Shown here piece by piece: positions 1-10,259 of a stretch of DNA of 64,000 nucleotides. Both the position numbers and the translations under genes were made by a program. Origin of the DNA: Sepiola atlantica. Its lineage: Eukaryota > Mollusca > Cephalopoda > Sepiida > Sepiolidae. The stretch's first letter is position 1, and each line of letters starts with the position of its first letter. The stretch spans positions 52,798,200 through 52,862,199 of the forward strand of contig OY744531.1 of the NCBI GenBank assembly GCA_963556195.1, read 5' to 3'. The notes beneath the pieces are model-generated. The model made no database searches, was not told where the DNA came from, and saw only the letters and a program-made list of their open reading frames with translations.

Positions 1-143
1 TCTTTTTATCATCATTAGCTCTGAAATGATCAGGATAAAAACGATGGGAATTATCACATTACTCATATCGGATCTTGCACGCACAAATCTACTCACGCAG
101 ACTATCGAAATGTATGCAATAGGAAAATCTCGCACACACCTAC

Positions 144-146
144 TCA

Positions 147-228
<82 letters not shown>

Positions 229-252
229 ACGTTGGATATTCTGTGTTTAATA

Positions 253-323
<71 letters not shown>

Positions 324-324
324 A

Positions 325-383
<59 letters not shown>

Positions 384-430
384 TATATTGTTACCTTGGA
401 TATTCCGTATATAATAGTATACATATGAAA
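144..430. repeat. (TA)n microsatellite cluster
   Basis: Three long TA tracts (about 150-222, 255-320 and 330-386) are separated by short non-repeat spacers. The spacers share a motif ending in TTGGATATTC (near 232 and 398), so the cluster looks like a duplicated unit expanded by TA slippage. The Ile-Tyr open frames here are artefacts. Confidence 0.95.
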
Positions 431-860
431 TTTTTAGAGTTCATGTTTTTAAACATTTTTCTAAGAATTTAATAATAATAAATGAAACTAAAGGCCTTGA
501 AAGCATGTTTAGGTGCGATATGTATTAATCATTTCGCTAGTATACCTTGCTTCTTCAGAGTATGAACTTGTTACTATTCTGTTTGAATTAGTAGTTATCT
601 GTCAGAATGGAAAATATACGTTGTGTTCTTATAAACGGCTTCGACGAAGTGACGTTCATGCACGCGGTATATGTTTATGAAATTGGGAGTGTTCATATTT
701 TTTAAACATCTTTTTAAGAATGTAATAAAAAAATCTGTTCTAAGTTTATTTTTATTAATAAATATCGCATCTGAAAATGCTTTCAAGGCTTTTAGCCTCA
801 TTTATTATTATTACATTACTAAAAAGATGTTTAAAATAAATAAGAACTTTCCCAATGTCA
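430..860. repeat. Foldback repeat with partial extra copy
   Basis: Positions 682-856 form a hairpin. The left arm begins ATTGGGAGTGTTCAT (682) and its complement ends at about 856 (ACTTTCCCAAT), with inner arms carrying GAAAATGCTTTCAAGGC. A third, direct partial copy lies at about 430-530. Further traces of the motif GGGAAAGTTCATTTTT appear near 1278. No coding potential is visible. It is a decayed dispersed repeat of unknown class; the repeated hairpin arrangement resembles the terminal parts of Penelope-like elements, but that is inference. Confidence 0.6.
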
Positions 861-904
861 ACGAAATAATCAGTCAAAAGATAAAAGTAAGAATGAATAT
901 ATAT

Positions 905-965
<61 letters not shown>
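905..965. repeat. (TA)n microsatellite
   Basis: Nearly pure TA repeat directly abutting the left arm of the next foldback element. Confidence 0.95.
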
Positions 966-966
<1 letters not shown>

Positions 967-969
<3 letters not shown>

Positions 970-1701
970 CATAAAGATAGAGGCAAAATGCCTTCATAAA
1001 AACTATGTGTTAGATGCAGATATTTTTTTATTAAAATAAAAATTAAAAATTAAAAAAATTTTTGTCACTTCATCTTGACTTTTTTATTTAGTGTTTCGCT
1101 TGATATAACAAGCCTCGACAGAGCTTTAGACAAATAAAAGGTATTAACCTGCTTTTTTTCGTAAGAATCCTTCCTGGTTTTCTGGAAGTGGCGTCCGATG
1201 TTAAGTGGACTAACGGTGCAAATTCCTCTTTTAAATTGAACTTAAATCGCGCATGGTCGCTGGTAGGTATAGATTTGGGAAAGTTCATTTTTTAAGCATC
1301 TTTAGAATTTTAAACATAAAGAAAGAGGCAAAATGCCTTCACAAAAACCATGTGTTCGATGCAGATATTTTTTAATAATAAAAATAAAAACATTTTTTGT
1401 CTTTTCATCTTGACTTTTTTATCTAATATTTCGCTTGATATAACAAGCGCGATTTAAATTCAATTTAAAAGAGGCATTTGCACTGTTGGTCTACTTAACA
1501 TCGGACGCCACTTCCACAAGAGCAGGAAGGATTATTACGAAATAAAAGAAGGTTAATACCTTTTATTTGTCTAAAGCTCTGTCGAGGCTTCTTATATCAT
1601 GCGAAATATTGGATGAAAAAGTCAAGATGAAGAGAAAAAAATGTTTTTATTTTGATTTTAATAAAAAAATATCTGCATCTAACACATGGTTTTATGTTTA
1701 A
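967..1701. repeat. Large inverted repeat (foldback) with internal third copy
   Basis: The left arm (about 967-1250) reads through the motifs GAGGCAAAATGCCTTCA, CTTCATCTTGACTTTTTTAT and CGACAGAGCTTTAGACAAAT. The right arm (about 1450-1701) is its inverted copy. A direct partial copy of the outer part lies between them (about 1310-1445). Both ends touch TA tracts (905-965 and 1706-1729). No open frame is conserved between copies. The layout is a foldback element or the inverted terminal part of a Penelope-like element. Confidence 0.7.
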
Positions 1702-1724
1702 AATTATATATATATATATATATA

Positions 1725-2398
1725 TATATTGTGTGTATTTTCTCATTTATGCCAACAACGTTAAAAATTACAGAATTCGTCTGTTTAATTATACCTATTT
1801 TACTTTTTAAATTTTAGAGATAGTCTATTTTGTATTAAAATCAAAAGAATTAATAAATGTCCCATAGGTTTTACGAACGTTTTCGATTCTTCGTAGAATC
1901 CTAAGATGTCAGAAGCAAAAGAAAGATTAAATGTTTTTTTTATTAATAAATAAATAAAATACTGGAAGCTATCTGCATCAAAACACAAATATCGAAAATT
2001 GATAGCATCACATTTCATATGTGATGCTATAGTAACATTTTTAAATGCTTCACATAATGCGATTTTGTGTAGTGATGCCATCTAGCGTTACTTAATTTAA
2101 ATCGCCTACGACTTCCTGGAGCAATGCGAAAAACGTTCTATGCGCGTTTCCCCGCCATCTTTTAAAGACTTCTATTCTTTCTCCAGCCTTTTTGTTCATT
2201 TGCTGTTGACACTTGAGGATGATTCAACGAAGAATCGAAAACGTTCTTAAAACCTATAGAATGTATATTTTATTTTTGATTTTAATATAAAATAGAGCAT
2301 CACTAAAATTTAAAAAGTAAAAAAAGTATAATTAAACAGACGAATGCTGTAATGTTTAACATTGTTGACATAAATGAGAAAATGCTGCCTTAATACAC

Positions 2399-2405
<7 letters not shown>
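1725..2405. repeat. Inverted repeat (foldback) bounded by (TA)n
   Basis: The left arm, about 1727-1903, starts TGTGTGTATTTTCTCATTTATG. The right arm, about 2222-2403, is its inverted copy and ends in ATGAGAAAATGC..ACACACAA. The spacer is about 320 bp. A third partial copy of the motif TATAATT(A/G)AACAGACGAAT lies at about 2477-2500. TA arrays abut both outer ends. The boundary of the right arm carries a hammerhead-like signature, annotated separately. Confidence 0.75.
2205..2260 (+). ncRNA. Degenerate hammerhead-like motif (foldback family)
   Basis: Reads TTGAGGA (2213-2219), then a stem II of GATTC/GAATC around an AACGAA loop, then GAAAA and GTT (2243-2245). Relative to the hammerhead consensus, C3 is replaced by T and stem III would be only about two base pairs. 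It sits just inside the right arm of the 1725-2405 foldback. Weak call: most core positions are met but no self-cleavage can be assumed. Confidence 0.35.

Positions 2406-2442
<37 letters not shown>
2402..2442. repeat. (TA)n microsatellite
   Basis: TA tract at the outer edge of the foldback element. Confidence 0.95.
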
Positions 2443-2443
<1 letters not shown>

Positions 2444-2520
2444 AAATTATATATAAATTTTTTAAAAATTTAAAAGTATAATTGAACAGACGAATCCTGT
2501 TATTTTAAAATCTGTTTGCA

Positions 2521-2620
2521 TAGAAAATCGGACCTTCATCAGCATTAAGCTATACTACTCCGCTGATGGAGGTCCGATTTTCTCGGATCTGAAACCTTGG
2601 TCCGATGTTCTTGTAACTTT
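2521..2620 (+). ncRNA. Hammerhead-like motif with short inverted repeat
   Basis: A 22-nt inverted repeat (2522-2544 against 2560-2582) surrounds a short loop. Overlapping it is a hammerhead-like order: CTGATGG (2563-2569, core A9 replaced by G), an 8-bp stem II (AGGTCCGA with TCGGATCT), GAAAC (2591-2595), a CTTG loop and GTC (2600-2602). The core deviates at one position and stem I is weak. The unit is bounded on the right by a TA array. It is probably a decayed member of the ribozyme-bearing repeats seen elsewhere in the window. Confidence 0.4.
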
Positions 2621-2623
2621 TTG

Positions 2624-2627
<4 letters not shown>

Positions 2628-2688
<61 letters not shown>
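2628..2688. repeat. (TA)n microsatellite
   Basis: Pure TA tract following the hairpin motif. Confidence 0.95.
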
Positions 2689-2690
<2 letters not shown>

Positions 2691-2887
2691 ATGTATTTTT
2701 ATGTAATTATTTTTATTTGTGATTGCAGCGTTCGTTGTTTTTTGTTTACTATTATTTCGATTGTCTCACTTCCTAAGTAATTAAGATGCAGAAAATTGCA
2801 TTATTAGTCGCCCTTAACTTTATAGGACGCAGTTTTCGTTAATATATATATTATTATTTACTTTTACTTTTATGTACGTATAAAATA

Positions 2888-2889
<2 letters not shown>

Positions 2890-2960
<71 letters not shown>
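2890..2960. repeat. (TA)n microsatellite
   Basis: TA tract immediately upstream of the first hammerhead array. Confidence 0.95.
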
Positions 2961-2963
<3 letters not shown>

Positions 2964-3149
2964 TCGAGTGGGTGGGTGGCAGATGAAAAATAAAAGTTGA
3001 GCACTGCTAGGAGATATTTAAAATAGACATTCCCTTAGCAATAAAGCAACACTCAAACTAAGTTCATTGGGTTCTCTGTTGATGTTTATGCTGTAATGCT
3101 CATAAATATATAAAGGTGGCTCTGTTAACCAGTTTCACGTCTCATGTCC

Positions 3150-3225
3150 GTCTGAAATTATTGCGTCCCTGCACCGAAGAGAGCAACACGCTGGAAACGA
3201 CGTCGTCTGTAAGGAAAAATATAAT
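3150..3225 (+). ncRNA. Degenerate hammerhead ribozyme (array 1, unit 1)
   Basis: CCGAAGA (3174-3180) stands where CUGANGA is expected, so core U4 is C. It is followed by a GAGAGC..GCT stem-II region, GAAAC (3194-3198), palindromic ACGACGTCGT as stem III and GTC (3205-3207). Stem I would pair CCTGCA with TGTAAGG. Probably inactive because of the U4 change. Confidence 0.6.
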
Positions 3226-3509
3226 TTAACATTTATTTATACATTTTTTTATAAAAAGCCCCTTTAAGAAAAGTTAAAGTTGATCATTGTTAAGAGATAT
3301 TTATATTTACAATATACATTCTTTTAGCTATAAACCAAGTCTCCGAGTAAGTGGGTGGAGTTCTTTACATTGTCTTTGTGTTTATGTTGTAATAGGCATA
3401 AATATAACTTAAATTCTCCGTACCACGTGATAATTTAGTTTGGCCTTGAAGATAGAATGAAAGCGGGCAGATCGAAAGATTTCTCTGTGATCTGGGTTCG
3501 CGCGTCATG

Positions 3510-3592
3510 ACCGTCTGAAATTACCACATCTCTTCACTGAAATGAGAAATAATGTCAAAACGACGTCGTCTGTAGGTAAAATTATAATTTAA
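3510..3592 (+). ncRNA. Degenerate hammerhead ribozyme (array 1, unit 2)
   Basis: Core region CTGAAATGAG (from 3537) has an insertion, and CAAAAC replaces GAAAC (3556-3561). The downstream CGACGTCGTC and TGTAGGTAAA are retained, and so is the upstream CCGTCTGAAATTA. It is recognisable only by alignment with the better copies at 21.3-21.8 kb. Expected to be inactive. Confidence 0.5.
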
Positions 3593-3600
3593 TATCTTTC

Positions 3601-3637
3601 TCTATATATATCTATATATATATAGATATAGATATAG

Positions 3638-3692
<55 letters not shown>
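3601..3692. repeat. (TA)n / (GATA)n-like microsatellite
   Basis: TA tract with TATAGATA interruptions between about 3605 and 3640, then pure TA to 3691. Confidence 0.95.
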
Positions 3693-3695
<3 letters not shown>

Positions 3696-3714
3696 AATAA
3701 TAGAAACAAAGTTT

Positions 3715-4350
<636 letters not shown>

Positions 4351-4409
4351 TTTTATTTATTAAACTTTTTTAGTAATTGAGTACTATGCTTGGGTTCTCT
4401 CGCACTTAA

Positions 4410-4411
<2 letters not shown>

Positions 4412-4451
<40 letters not shown>
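4412..4451. repeat. (TA)n microsatellite
   Basis: Pure TA tract. Confidence 0.95.
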
Positions 4452-4452
<1 letters not shown>

Positions 4453-4847
4453 CATTTGTGTGAGATTAACCGTATATATGTGTGTGCGTTTATATTAAAG
4501 CAGCATCTTTTCATCCAACCATCTCTGTTTTAATAGTACAGACAAATCATATTCGCATATCTTCTGTTCGATTCTCCCGAGTTTCTTAATGGGGATACTA
4601 ATTACATACTGAAAATGACCGATGCAATTGTCAGAGTGGCTGTGTCCCTTAGTAATTTCAGTTCGCCTTGAAACCATTCAAGAACTTAAGCTCGACACCT
4701 GATACCCAAACCCTGATTATTGTTCCAGAGAAAACTCCAATTAGTAGGCTCTATTAAATGAGAACACTCATTAGGCAATTCAGGAGGATCAAACAGAAGA
4801 TATGCAGAAATAATTTGTCCGTATTATTTAACATATAGATATGTGTG

Positions 4848-4850
<3 letters not shown>
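4452..4850. other. No gene seen
   Basis: AT-rich DNA without a supported coding or RNA feature. A 60-codon minus-strand frame (4495-4677) has no recognisable motif. Confidence 0.5.

Positions 4851-4851
<1 letters not shown>

Positions 4852-4878
<27 letters not shown>
4852..4878. repeat. (TA)n microsatellite
   Basis: Short TA tract directly before hammerhead array 2. Confidence 0.9.
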
Positions 4879-4913
4879 CATTCTCTTCTGAATCTACGAA
4901 CTGCGTTCGAACC

Positions 4914-4995
4914 CGTCTGACACCCTGAAACTACCACTTCCTGCACTGATGGGCCGCAAGACTGAAACAACCTTGTCTGTAAATAAATACATTTC
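4914..4995 (+). ncRNA. Hammerhead-like ribozyme (array 2, unit 1)
   Basis: CTGATGG (4946-4952; core A9 is G), a poor stem-II region GCCGCAAGAC, GAAAC (4964-4968), AACCTT and GTC (4975-4977), then TGTAAATAAA. Upstream CTGCA could pair with TGTA(A) as stem I. Confidence 0.5.
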
Positions 4996-5277
4996 AATTT
5001 TTTTTTTTAATTCATAGTAATGGCCCCCTTTAAAGTTAATTAGATCTTAATTGTCAAGCATTGTCTGAAATTATAAACATCTGAGTGCATTAATCTATGG
5101 AAGCAAAGCTTACACACCCGCGTGTTTAATCTCTCTTTGATCTCAAAACGTTAAAACCCCGGCGCTGGCTTTAAATATATCTTAATTTCATTAATGTCCG
5201 TAGTGCTTTCCGTTGCCATAATGGATTAGGGCGTAGGATCGTGACTCTATACTTTATCTACGAACTGCTTTTGAACT

Positions 5278-5362
5278 CGTCTGACCGCCTGAAACCACCA
5301 CTTCCGGCACTGATGGGGACGTTAGTCCGAAAAAACGTTGTCTGTTGGTAAATAAACTTTAA
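5278..5362 (+). ncRNA. Hammerhead-like ribozyme (array 2, unit 2)
   Basis: CTGATGG (5310-5316; core A9 is G), a good stem II of GGAC-GTTA-GTCC, GAAA (5329-5332), an AACGTT stem-III region and GTC (5340-5342). A single core change would be expected to reduce or abolish activity. Confidence 0.55.
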
Positions 5363-5382
5363 TATTTAATAAAACAATATTC

Positions 5383-5390
<8 letters not shown>

Positions 5391-5447
<57 letters not shown>
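5391..5447. repeat. (TA)n microsatellite
   Basis: Pure TA tract closing hammerhead array 2. Confidence 0.95.
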
Positions 5448-5449
<2 letters not shown>

Positions 5450-7311
5450 CATGTATCACAAGTTAGTAAAAAAAACGTATAGTGCTTGATCGTAGATTCT
5501 ACAAAAGCTAATATCAATTATTTTATTTAAATGGCATATACTACTGTGTCTTTTGGAGATGTCAGTGTTTCTTCTATTTTGCCATCCTGGACATAGGAGA
5601 AAATCATGCGAATCGTTTTGCTCGAATGTTTTTTAGTCCTGTGACGCGTTAACTGCTACGAGATCAGAGTTCAATTGTCTAACGGTGCTCTTCATCTTTA
5701 AATATTATTCCGTCATGATTTTGAAGCGTGGTTATAGAATTTTTTTTTTTTATTTAAAAATGTGTATTTATTTATTTGGTTGAGTAGTTTGTTCGGTAAG
5801 TGCGTGTGGAAGGGTCTGTTCTCAGTTTTAATAGCGTGTGCGGGGGTATTTTTTTCGCTTGTGAGTACTTGGGGTTTCGATAATGAATAAAACACAATTT
5901 GGTTCTATCCTGCATTTAGTGAACTCATGGAAACGAATATTCTTATAATATTTTAGAAAATAATAAGAAAACTCTTCCCCAAACTATATGTTTAGCAAAA
6001 TAATTAATAAAAATACGATTGTGATATCGTACTGAACAATACACAACCATGTCCGTATAGTAATATCCTCTAACAGCACTAATTTGAAGATTCAACAAAT
6101 ACCCAACAATAACCAAATAAATCAAATATAGACGGTTGCAACATTATTAATCCTGTAAACTCTTCACTAAATTAAAATTGTAAAATATCGGAAGTTGTAT
6201 ACTAGTATAGAAAAACGGAGGGATGGGGGATTTAAAAGTAATGTACAACAAGTATAGATCATCATTTGTACAAGGGGCAGGAGAAAATACAACATTACTT
6301 GTATGCTAATGTTATCTGTTTTAAGTAATACAAATAAATACACCGGGATTGTTCAAAAGATATAACTTATGCTTGGCTGAATCTTGATAATACAACCGTC
6401 TAAATAAAGCTTAATCAATAACAAAATCAGAAGTAATAGAATCTTCTTTGCATAAAAATAAGTATAGATATAGAAGATACGCCTCACTGTAAATATAAAT
6501 TATGAAATGATTTGGGATTATATATATATAAGTAATCTATAAAAGTTAGTCAGGAAACATATATAGACACGTCGGATTACTTTCATCCTTCTCTTCCCAT
6601 ATATAAACCTATAAACTTGATTTTTTAATACAATATATAAAGACACTTTTTAATGAATCAGCACAAGATATATAAAACAATACAAATAAATGTATGCCCC
6701 TATCCCACTCTTAGACAAAATACTCATCTACAATAACAAATTATAACAAAATAAAATAAATATTTATTTTAATGATCCGGACCTACAAATGTTCCTCCCA
6801 ATATTATCATTAACCATCCTGAATAAAATCCTTATATCTCAGCCCTTAAACATGTATTACTAAAATACTGATCTCTCCAGATGAACCACGTCGATCCCTT
6901 GATGGTAACTACAGTTATTAATCTGACAAAACTTAAAACGGTAACAATGATAGAGTGATTTGTGTGCACCGATACCCTAACAATATGCTACGATAAAAGC
7001 CGTCTGAAGTGCATCAGGGGGCGATTTTATCACAAGCAACCTACTAACTTTTACACCGCCGGTAATATACATCTAAGCATGTGTTTTAAGTAATTGTTCC
7101 AAGTTCAGGGTTTACGAAATGCGAAGAAGTCCCACACGGCCATTTAGAATCGGGATTTTTATAAAGACCCGGCTGAACTGGATGGGCGAAACCTTGATAC
7201 TTTGAATAGACGCCTAGACATATAGTATTTAGTTAAAATGCATATTCTATTCTTGTAGTTTGTACGATCAAACACTTTAGTTATTTCTTTTCTGTTGACA
7301 CGAGATATACG

Positions 7312-7312
<1 letters not shown>
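5448..7312. other. No gene seen
   Basis: About 1.9 kb of AT-rich DNA. Minus-strand frames at 5713-5895 and 5943-6125 are short and carry no recognisable motif. No tRNA, ribozyme or transposon signature was found here by eye. Confidence 0.5.

Positions 7313-7368
<56 letters not shown>
7313..7368. repeat. (TA)n microsatellite
   Basis: Pure TA tract on the left side of the next foldback. Confidence 0.95.
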
Positions 7369-7370
<2 letters not shown>

Positions 7371-7482
7371 GGTAATATTCCAGGTAAAAACTTCCACAGG
7401 TTAGTAATCAAAAGAATTTCAACCGGGTTTATAAAAAGTGCTCAATATCAAATAGAGCTTTATATATGATTTTTTTTTTACA

Positions 7483-7668
7483 CAGACATGTACAAAATTT
7501 GCGACACTGGCACGTCGATGTTATCGATCAACAGTTATTATAAACTGAGATCTCATCAGGAAGAGTTAGAATCAGATCTTAACCTGCCTGATGAGATCTT
7601 AGTTTATAATAACTGTTGATCGATTACATCGACATGCCAGTATCGCAGATTTTGTACATGTATGTGTA
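7483..7668. repeat. Palindrome with hammerhead-like half-cores
   Basis: The left arm (about 7483-7563) and right arm (about 7584-7664) are inverted copies around a 20-bp centre. Each arm, read toward its outer end, contains CCTGATGAGATCT, an AACTG/CAGTT inner hairpin, GATCGAT(A/T)ACATCGAC and CCAGT(G/A)TCGC. CTGATGA followed by a long stem and a GA(T)A-like box resembles a hammerhead with one core change. Right flank abuts a TA array (7681). Confidence 0.65.
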
Positions 7669-7678
7669 AATAAAAATT

Positions 7679-7680
<2 letters not shown>

Positions 7681-7739
<59 letters not shown>

Positions 7740-7781
7740 ATATAGATATAGATATAGATATAGATATAGATATAGATATAT
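7681..7781. repeat. (TA)n-(GATATA)n compound microsatellite
   Basis: TA tract 7681-7737 followed by a GATATA hexamer repeat to about 7781. Confidence 0.95.
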
Positions 7782-8600
7782 AGTATGAAGGATGGAATTC
7801 CGAGACAGGAGCAATGCAATGTTGAGAACTGTAAAATGGAATATTAGATGAGCAAAGATAAATGACAAGAGACGGTAAATCTCAGATCAATTCATTTATA
7901 TTTCAAAAATTTAAATATACAGACAGTAAATTGTAAAATTGGTGGACTTACTGCTAAATATTTAAAGGTGCGGAATAGTAGAAAGTTTAATCATTTCGAG
8001 AGTAACAACTTCTTCTTTTTCAAAAAGTAAACAAAGATTTAACCGGCTGTGTTAGTTGAAGAGGACGCTGCTATTCAAAAACAAAAGAAACACATGAGAT
8101 TTTCAGAAAGACAAGGCTCGCAGAAAATGAAATCGTTAAGACATCTAATAAATTATTAAGATTAAATAATTTAGTTCATCTTAAATATAAATATTTTGAT
8201 AAAATTTTTATTTTTTTTGTTTTAATTTTTATTTATTATTGACTTTTTCGGGTTTTTTTTAATTTCATATTTAATATTTAATATTTGTGTTAAGTGTTGC
8301 AATTGTAAATATAGGCTCGGATCAACAGCTGGTGAGATGGGAACCAAGTCAGGTAAGGATTAAGGGGTGGATAATTAGGGTGGTAAAGAGATTAACTCTA
8401 AGATGACAGGAATTATTGATAGTAAAGGGGATTATTAAGTAAATTTAATTATTGCATGGTTTGAGAGAATAAGTTTATCTAAAGCCTTTATCTATTCCAT
8501 TATACTCAAGGCCCTAGAGTGTGTGAACAGGATGTTGTTAAAAGAGAAAGGAACAGGAAAGGGTTTATATATAATTAAAAGCAACATTTACTTACAAGGT
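7782..8600. other. No gene seen
   Basis: AT-rich sequence with no supported feature. The right part (about 8330-8600) may belong to the 3' flank of the Penelope-like fragment on the minus strand, but no coding similarity is visible. Confidence 0.4.
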
Positions 8601-9840
8601 TATTACTATATTATTGGTTAGTGAACGAAACTAATAAAGTGTAAGTATAATATATGGGAATTAAGTCTAGATGTTCTAAATGTGGGTGGCTTCGTCTGAG
8701 AATAGGAGGTTGTAGAGGTTGTGGAGAAGAGTATCAACAAGAAAGGTGTATAAGGTGTGAGTTAAGAGGATACAGGGAAAGGGTGCTTGAATGAAAGGGT
8801 ATGAGGATAACAAGGAAAGTGATAGTGTGGATATGCGAGATCTAGATGGGTTAGGTGGATAGATGGTTGAGATGAGCAAGGAGTATGAAGCATGGTCCAA
8901 GGTGAGTGGAGTTGGGATGATTTAGAAGGAGGAATGAGGTTCAAAAATGAAGGGGGAGCAAAGCTCGGCTCTGTTATTTAAAGTCGGTCTGTGTTTAGAA
9001 ATGAGAATGACCTCCGATATCCTTAGATAACCGATGTTTCTACCTGAGGCGAGGATACAGACATGGATGATGCGTTGTGTGTTGCCACATGATAAATGTT
9101 CTAATAAAAAGACGAAATGCGGGTGTTCTAGTGTTCCTTGATGCGTTGGTGCAGAAGCCTGATAGTTCTACCGATCTAGAAATTATGGCACTTAACACAT
9201 TGAATTCTGTAAACTGTATGAGTGCGAAGGCAGAGCGCAGAGTGTGAAATGGAGCAATTGGCTAGGGAGCAGGAATCAGAGGTGTGGTTTCTGTGATTTT
9301 TAGCTAGGTCTCGTCGGAGGGTAGTACCTGTTTAGGCAAGTTGAATTACAAGGTTCTCGCTACATATGGCTTTGCAGCTCGCGCTTGCTATGCTATCGCT
9401 AAGGAAAGGGAGATTGAGGAAGCAGGTGTTGGTAAGGGGTTGGTGTCTGCGTCTTTTGGTGTTATTGATGCTGGTTATAGTAGAGGGAGAAGCCGTTGGT
9501 TAAGAGGGTGTCGTGGAAGGAGTTAGTGTGTTATCTTTCATCAGTAATAAAGGAGCATTTACTTTGTATACGGGTGATCTCTGTGTGTGCATAACTTAGT
9601 GTTGCTTTAAGGGGTAAGACGGATTTAAAGTGGATGAAGATTTTTCTGCAGGCAGGTTTTCTGTGGAAAGTGTTGCGTATGGATCTATCCTCAGTGATGC
9701 CAAGATTGAAGTCGAAATGTAAGAGTGAGCTTGAGGTGTTGGGGTGTTCGATAGTGAACTGTAGGTAGGGGTCAGTATTGTTAAATGTGTTGAGAATAGT
9801 GGTGGTTTCCTCAAGCTCCCTTTCTTTAGCGATCTACCGG
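8600..9840 (-). mobile_element. Penelope-like element, 3' half (RT C-terminus plus GIY-YIG), decayed
   Basis: Read on the minus strand from about 9840 down. The first part (about 9830-9560, two frames) resembles the region after the reverse transcriptase palm of Penelope-like elements, with visible stretches LQFTIEHPN and FHRKPACRKIFIHFK. A GIY-YIG-like endonuclease follows: VYRIQCVKCHNF (codons 9214-9179), a stop at 9178-9176, then IGRTIRLLHQRIKEH. The Y..C..C arrangement and I-G-R-T match the GIY-YIG module these elements carry after the RT. The reading frame is broken by several stops and frameshifts, so the copy is dead. The distal part (about 8960-8600) is a proline- and leucine-rich tail in the minus frame. 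A separate N-terminal fragment of the same class lies at 58.7-59.7 kb. Family-level identification rests on motif recognition, not alignment. Confidence 0.72.
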
Positions 9841-10200
9841 TCTACCGATTTTCACTGCGGCTTTCAAAAGATTCGGCAAACAACCACATTATCTGTAGTC
9901 TAACATGTTACTTGTGGACCATGAGAGCCTGCCTGAAAATAATAACGATTTTTATGGCTTTACATAGTTGGTGTTTGTTGTTGTTTTTTGGGATAACAAC
10001 AGCTGTTGTAACGCTCTGATATTCTATAAATTTACTTCTTAATGATGCAAGTTTCCTCCCTTTACGTATATTATATTATATGCATTGAGTCGCTTCTATA
10101 ATATGACGTAATATTAATAAATTTATTTATGAAAGAAATCCACGCACACACGTGTTTCATGGTCTACCAATCTTCAACGTGGCTTTATCAAGATTCGAAT
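9841..10200. other. No gene seen
   Basis: AT-rich DNA. The motif GGTCTACC..TTTTCA(A/C)...GGCTTT..AAGATTCG occurs near 9850 and again near 10,160, suggesting a duplicated dispersed repeat of unknown class. Confidence 0.4.
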
Positions 10201-10203
10201 CCC

Positions 10204-10206
<3 letters not shown>

Positions 10207-10254
<48 letters not shown>
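10207..10254. repeat. (TA)n microsatellite
   Basis: Pure TA tract. Confidence 0.95.

Positions 10255-10259
<5 letters not shown>

Larger units (their letters stand above)
2961..3600 (+). repeat. Tandem hammerhead-bearing repeat array 1 (two units, ~363 bp)
   Basis: Two head-to-tail units are visible. Shared landmarks are GAGTGGGTGG / GTAAGTGGGTGG, TTGAGCACTG / TTGATCATTG, AGAGATATTTA, GTTTATGCTGTAAT / GTTTATGTTGTAAT, CCGTCTGAAATTA and CGACGTCGTCTGTA. The predicted cleavage sites lie at 3207 and 3570, giving a 363-bp period. No protein is encoded. The array begins at a TA tract and ends at another (3601 onward). Related arrays occur at 4.87-5.37 kb (plus strand) and 21.34-22.08 kb (minus strand). 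Tandem units of this size with a hammerhead are typical of retrozymes and of the terminal repeats of Penelope-like elements; which applies here is not settled by the sequence. Confidence 0.75.
4879..5370 (+). repeat. Tandem hammerhead-bearing repeat array 2 (~365 bp period)
   Basis: Two related units share TCTACGAACTGC(G/T)TT, CGTCTGAC..CCTGAAAC(T/C)ACCACTTCC and TGTCTGT..GTAAATAAA. Predicted cleavage positions are 4977 and 5342, a 365-bp period. The repeated segment also contains ATGGCCCCCTTTAAAG, comparable to AAGCCCCTTTAAG in array 1. The array is bounded by TA tracts at 4852-4878 and 5391-5446. It is a divergent subfamily: both units have CTGATGG where the 21-kb copies have CTGATGA. Confidence 0.7.

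Noticed and set aside
144..428. Long Ile-Tyr open frames on both strands
   Set aside because: They are translations of (TA)n tracts, which lack stop codons in every frame. The same applies to the Leu-Ser, Arg-Glu, Thr-His, Asn, Asp, His, Ser and Met runs elsewhere in the window.
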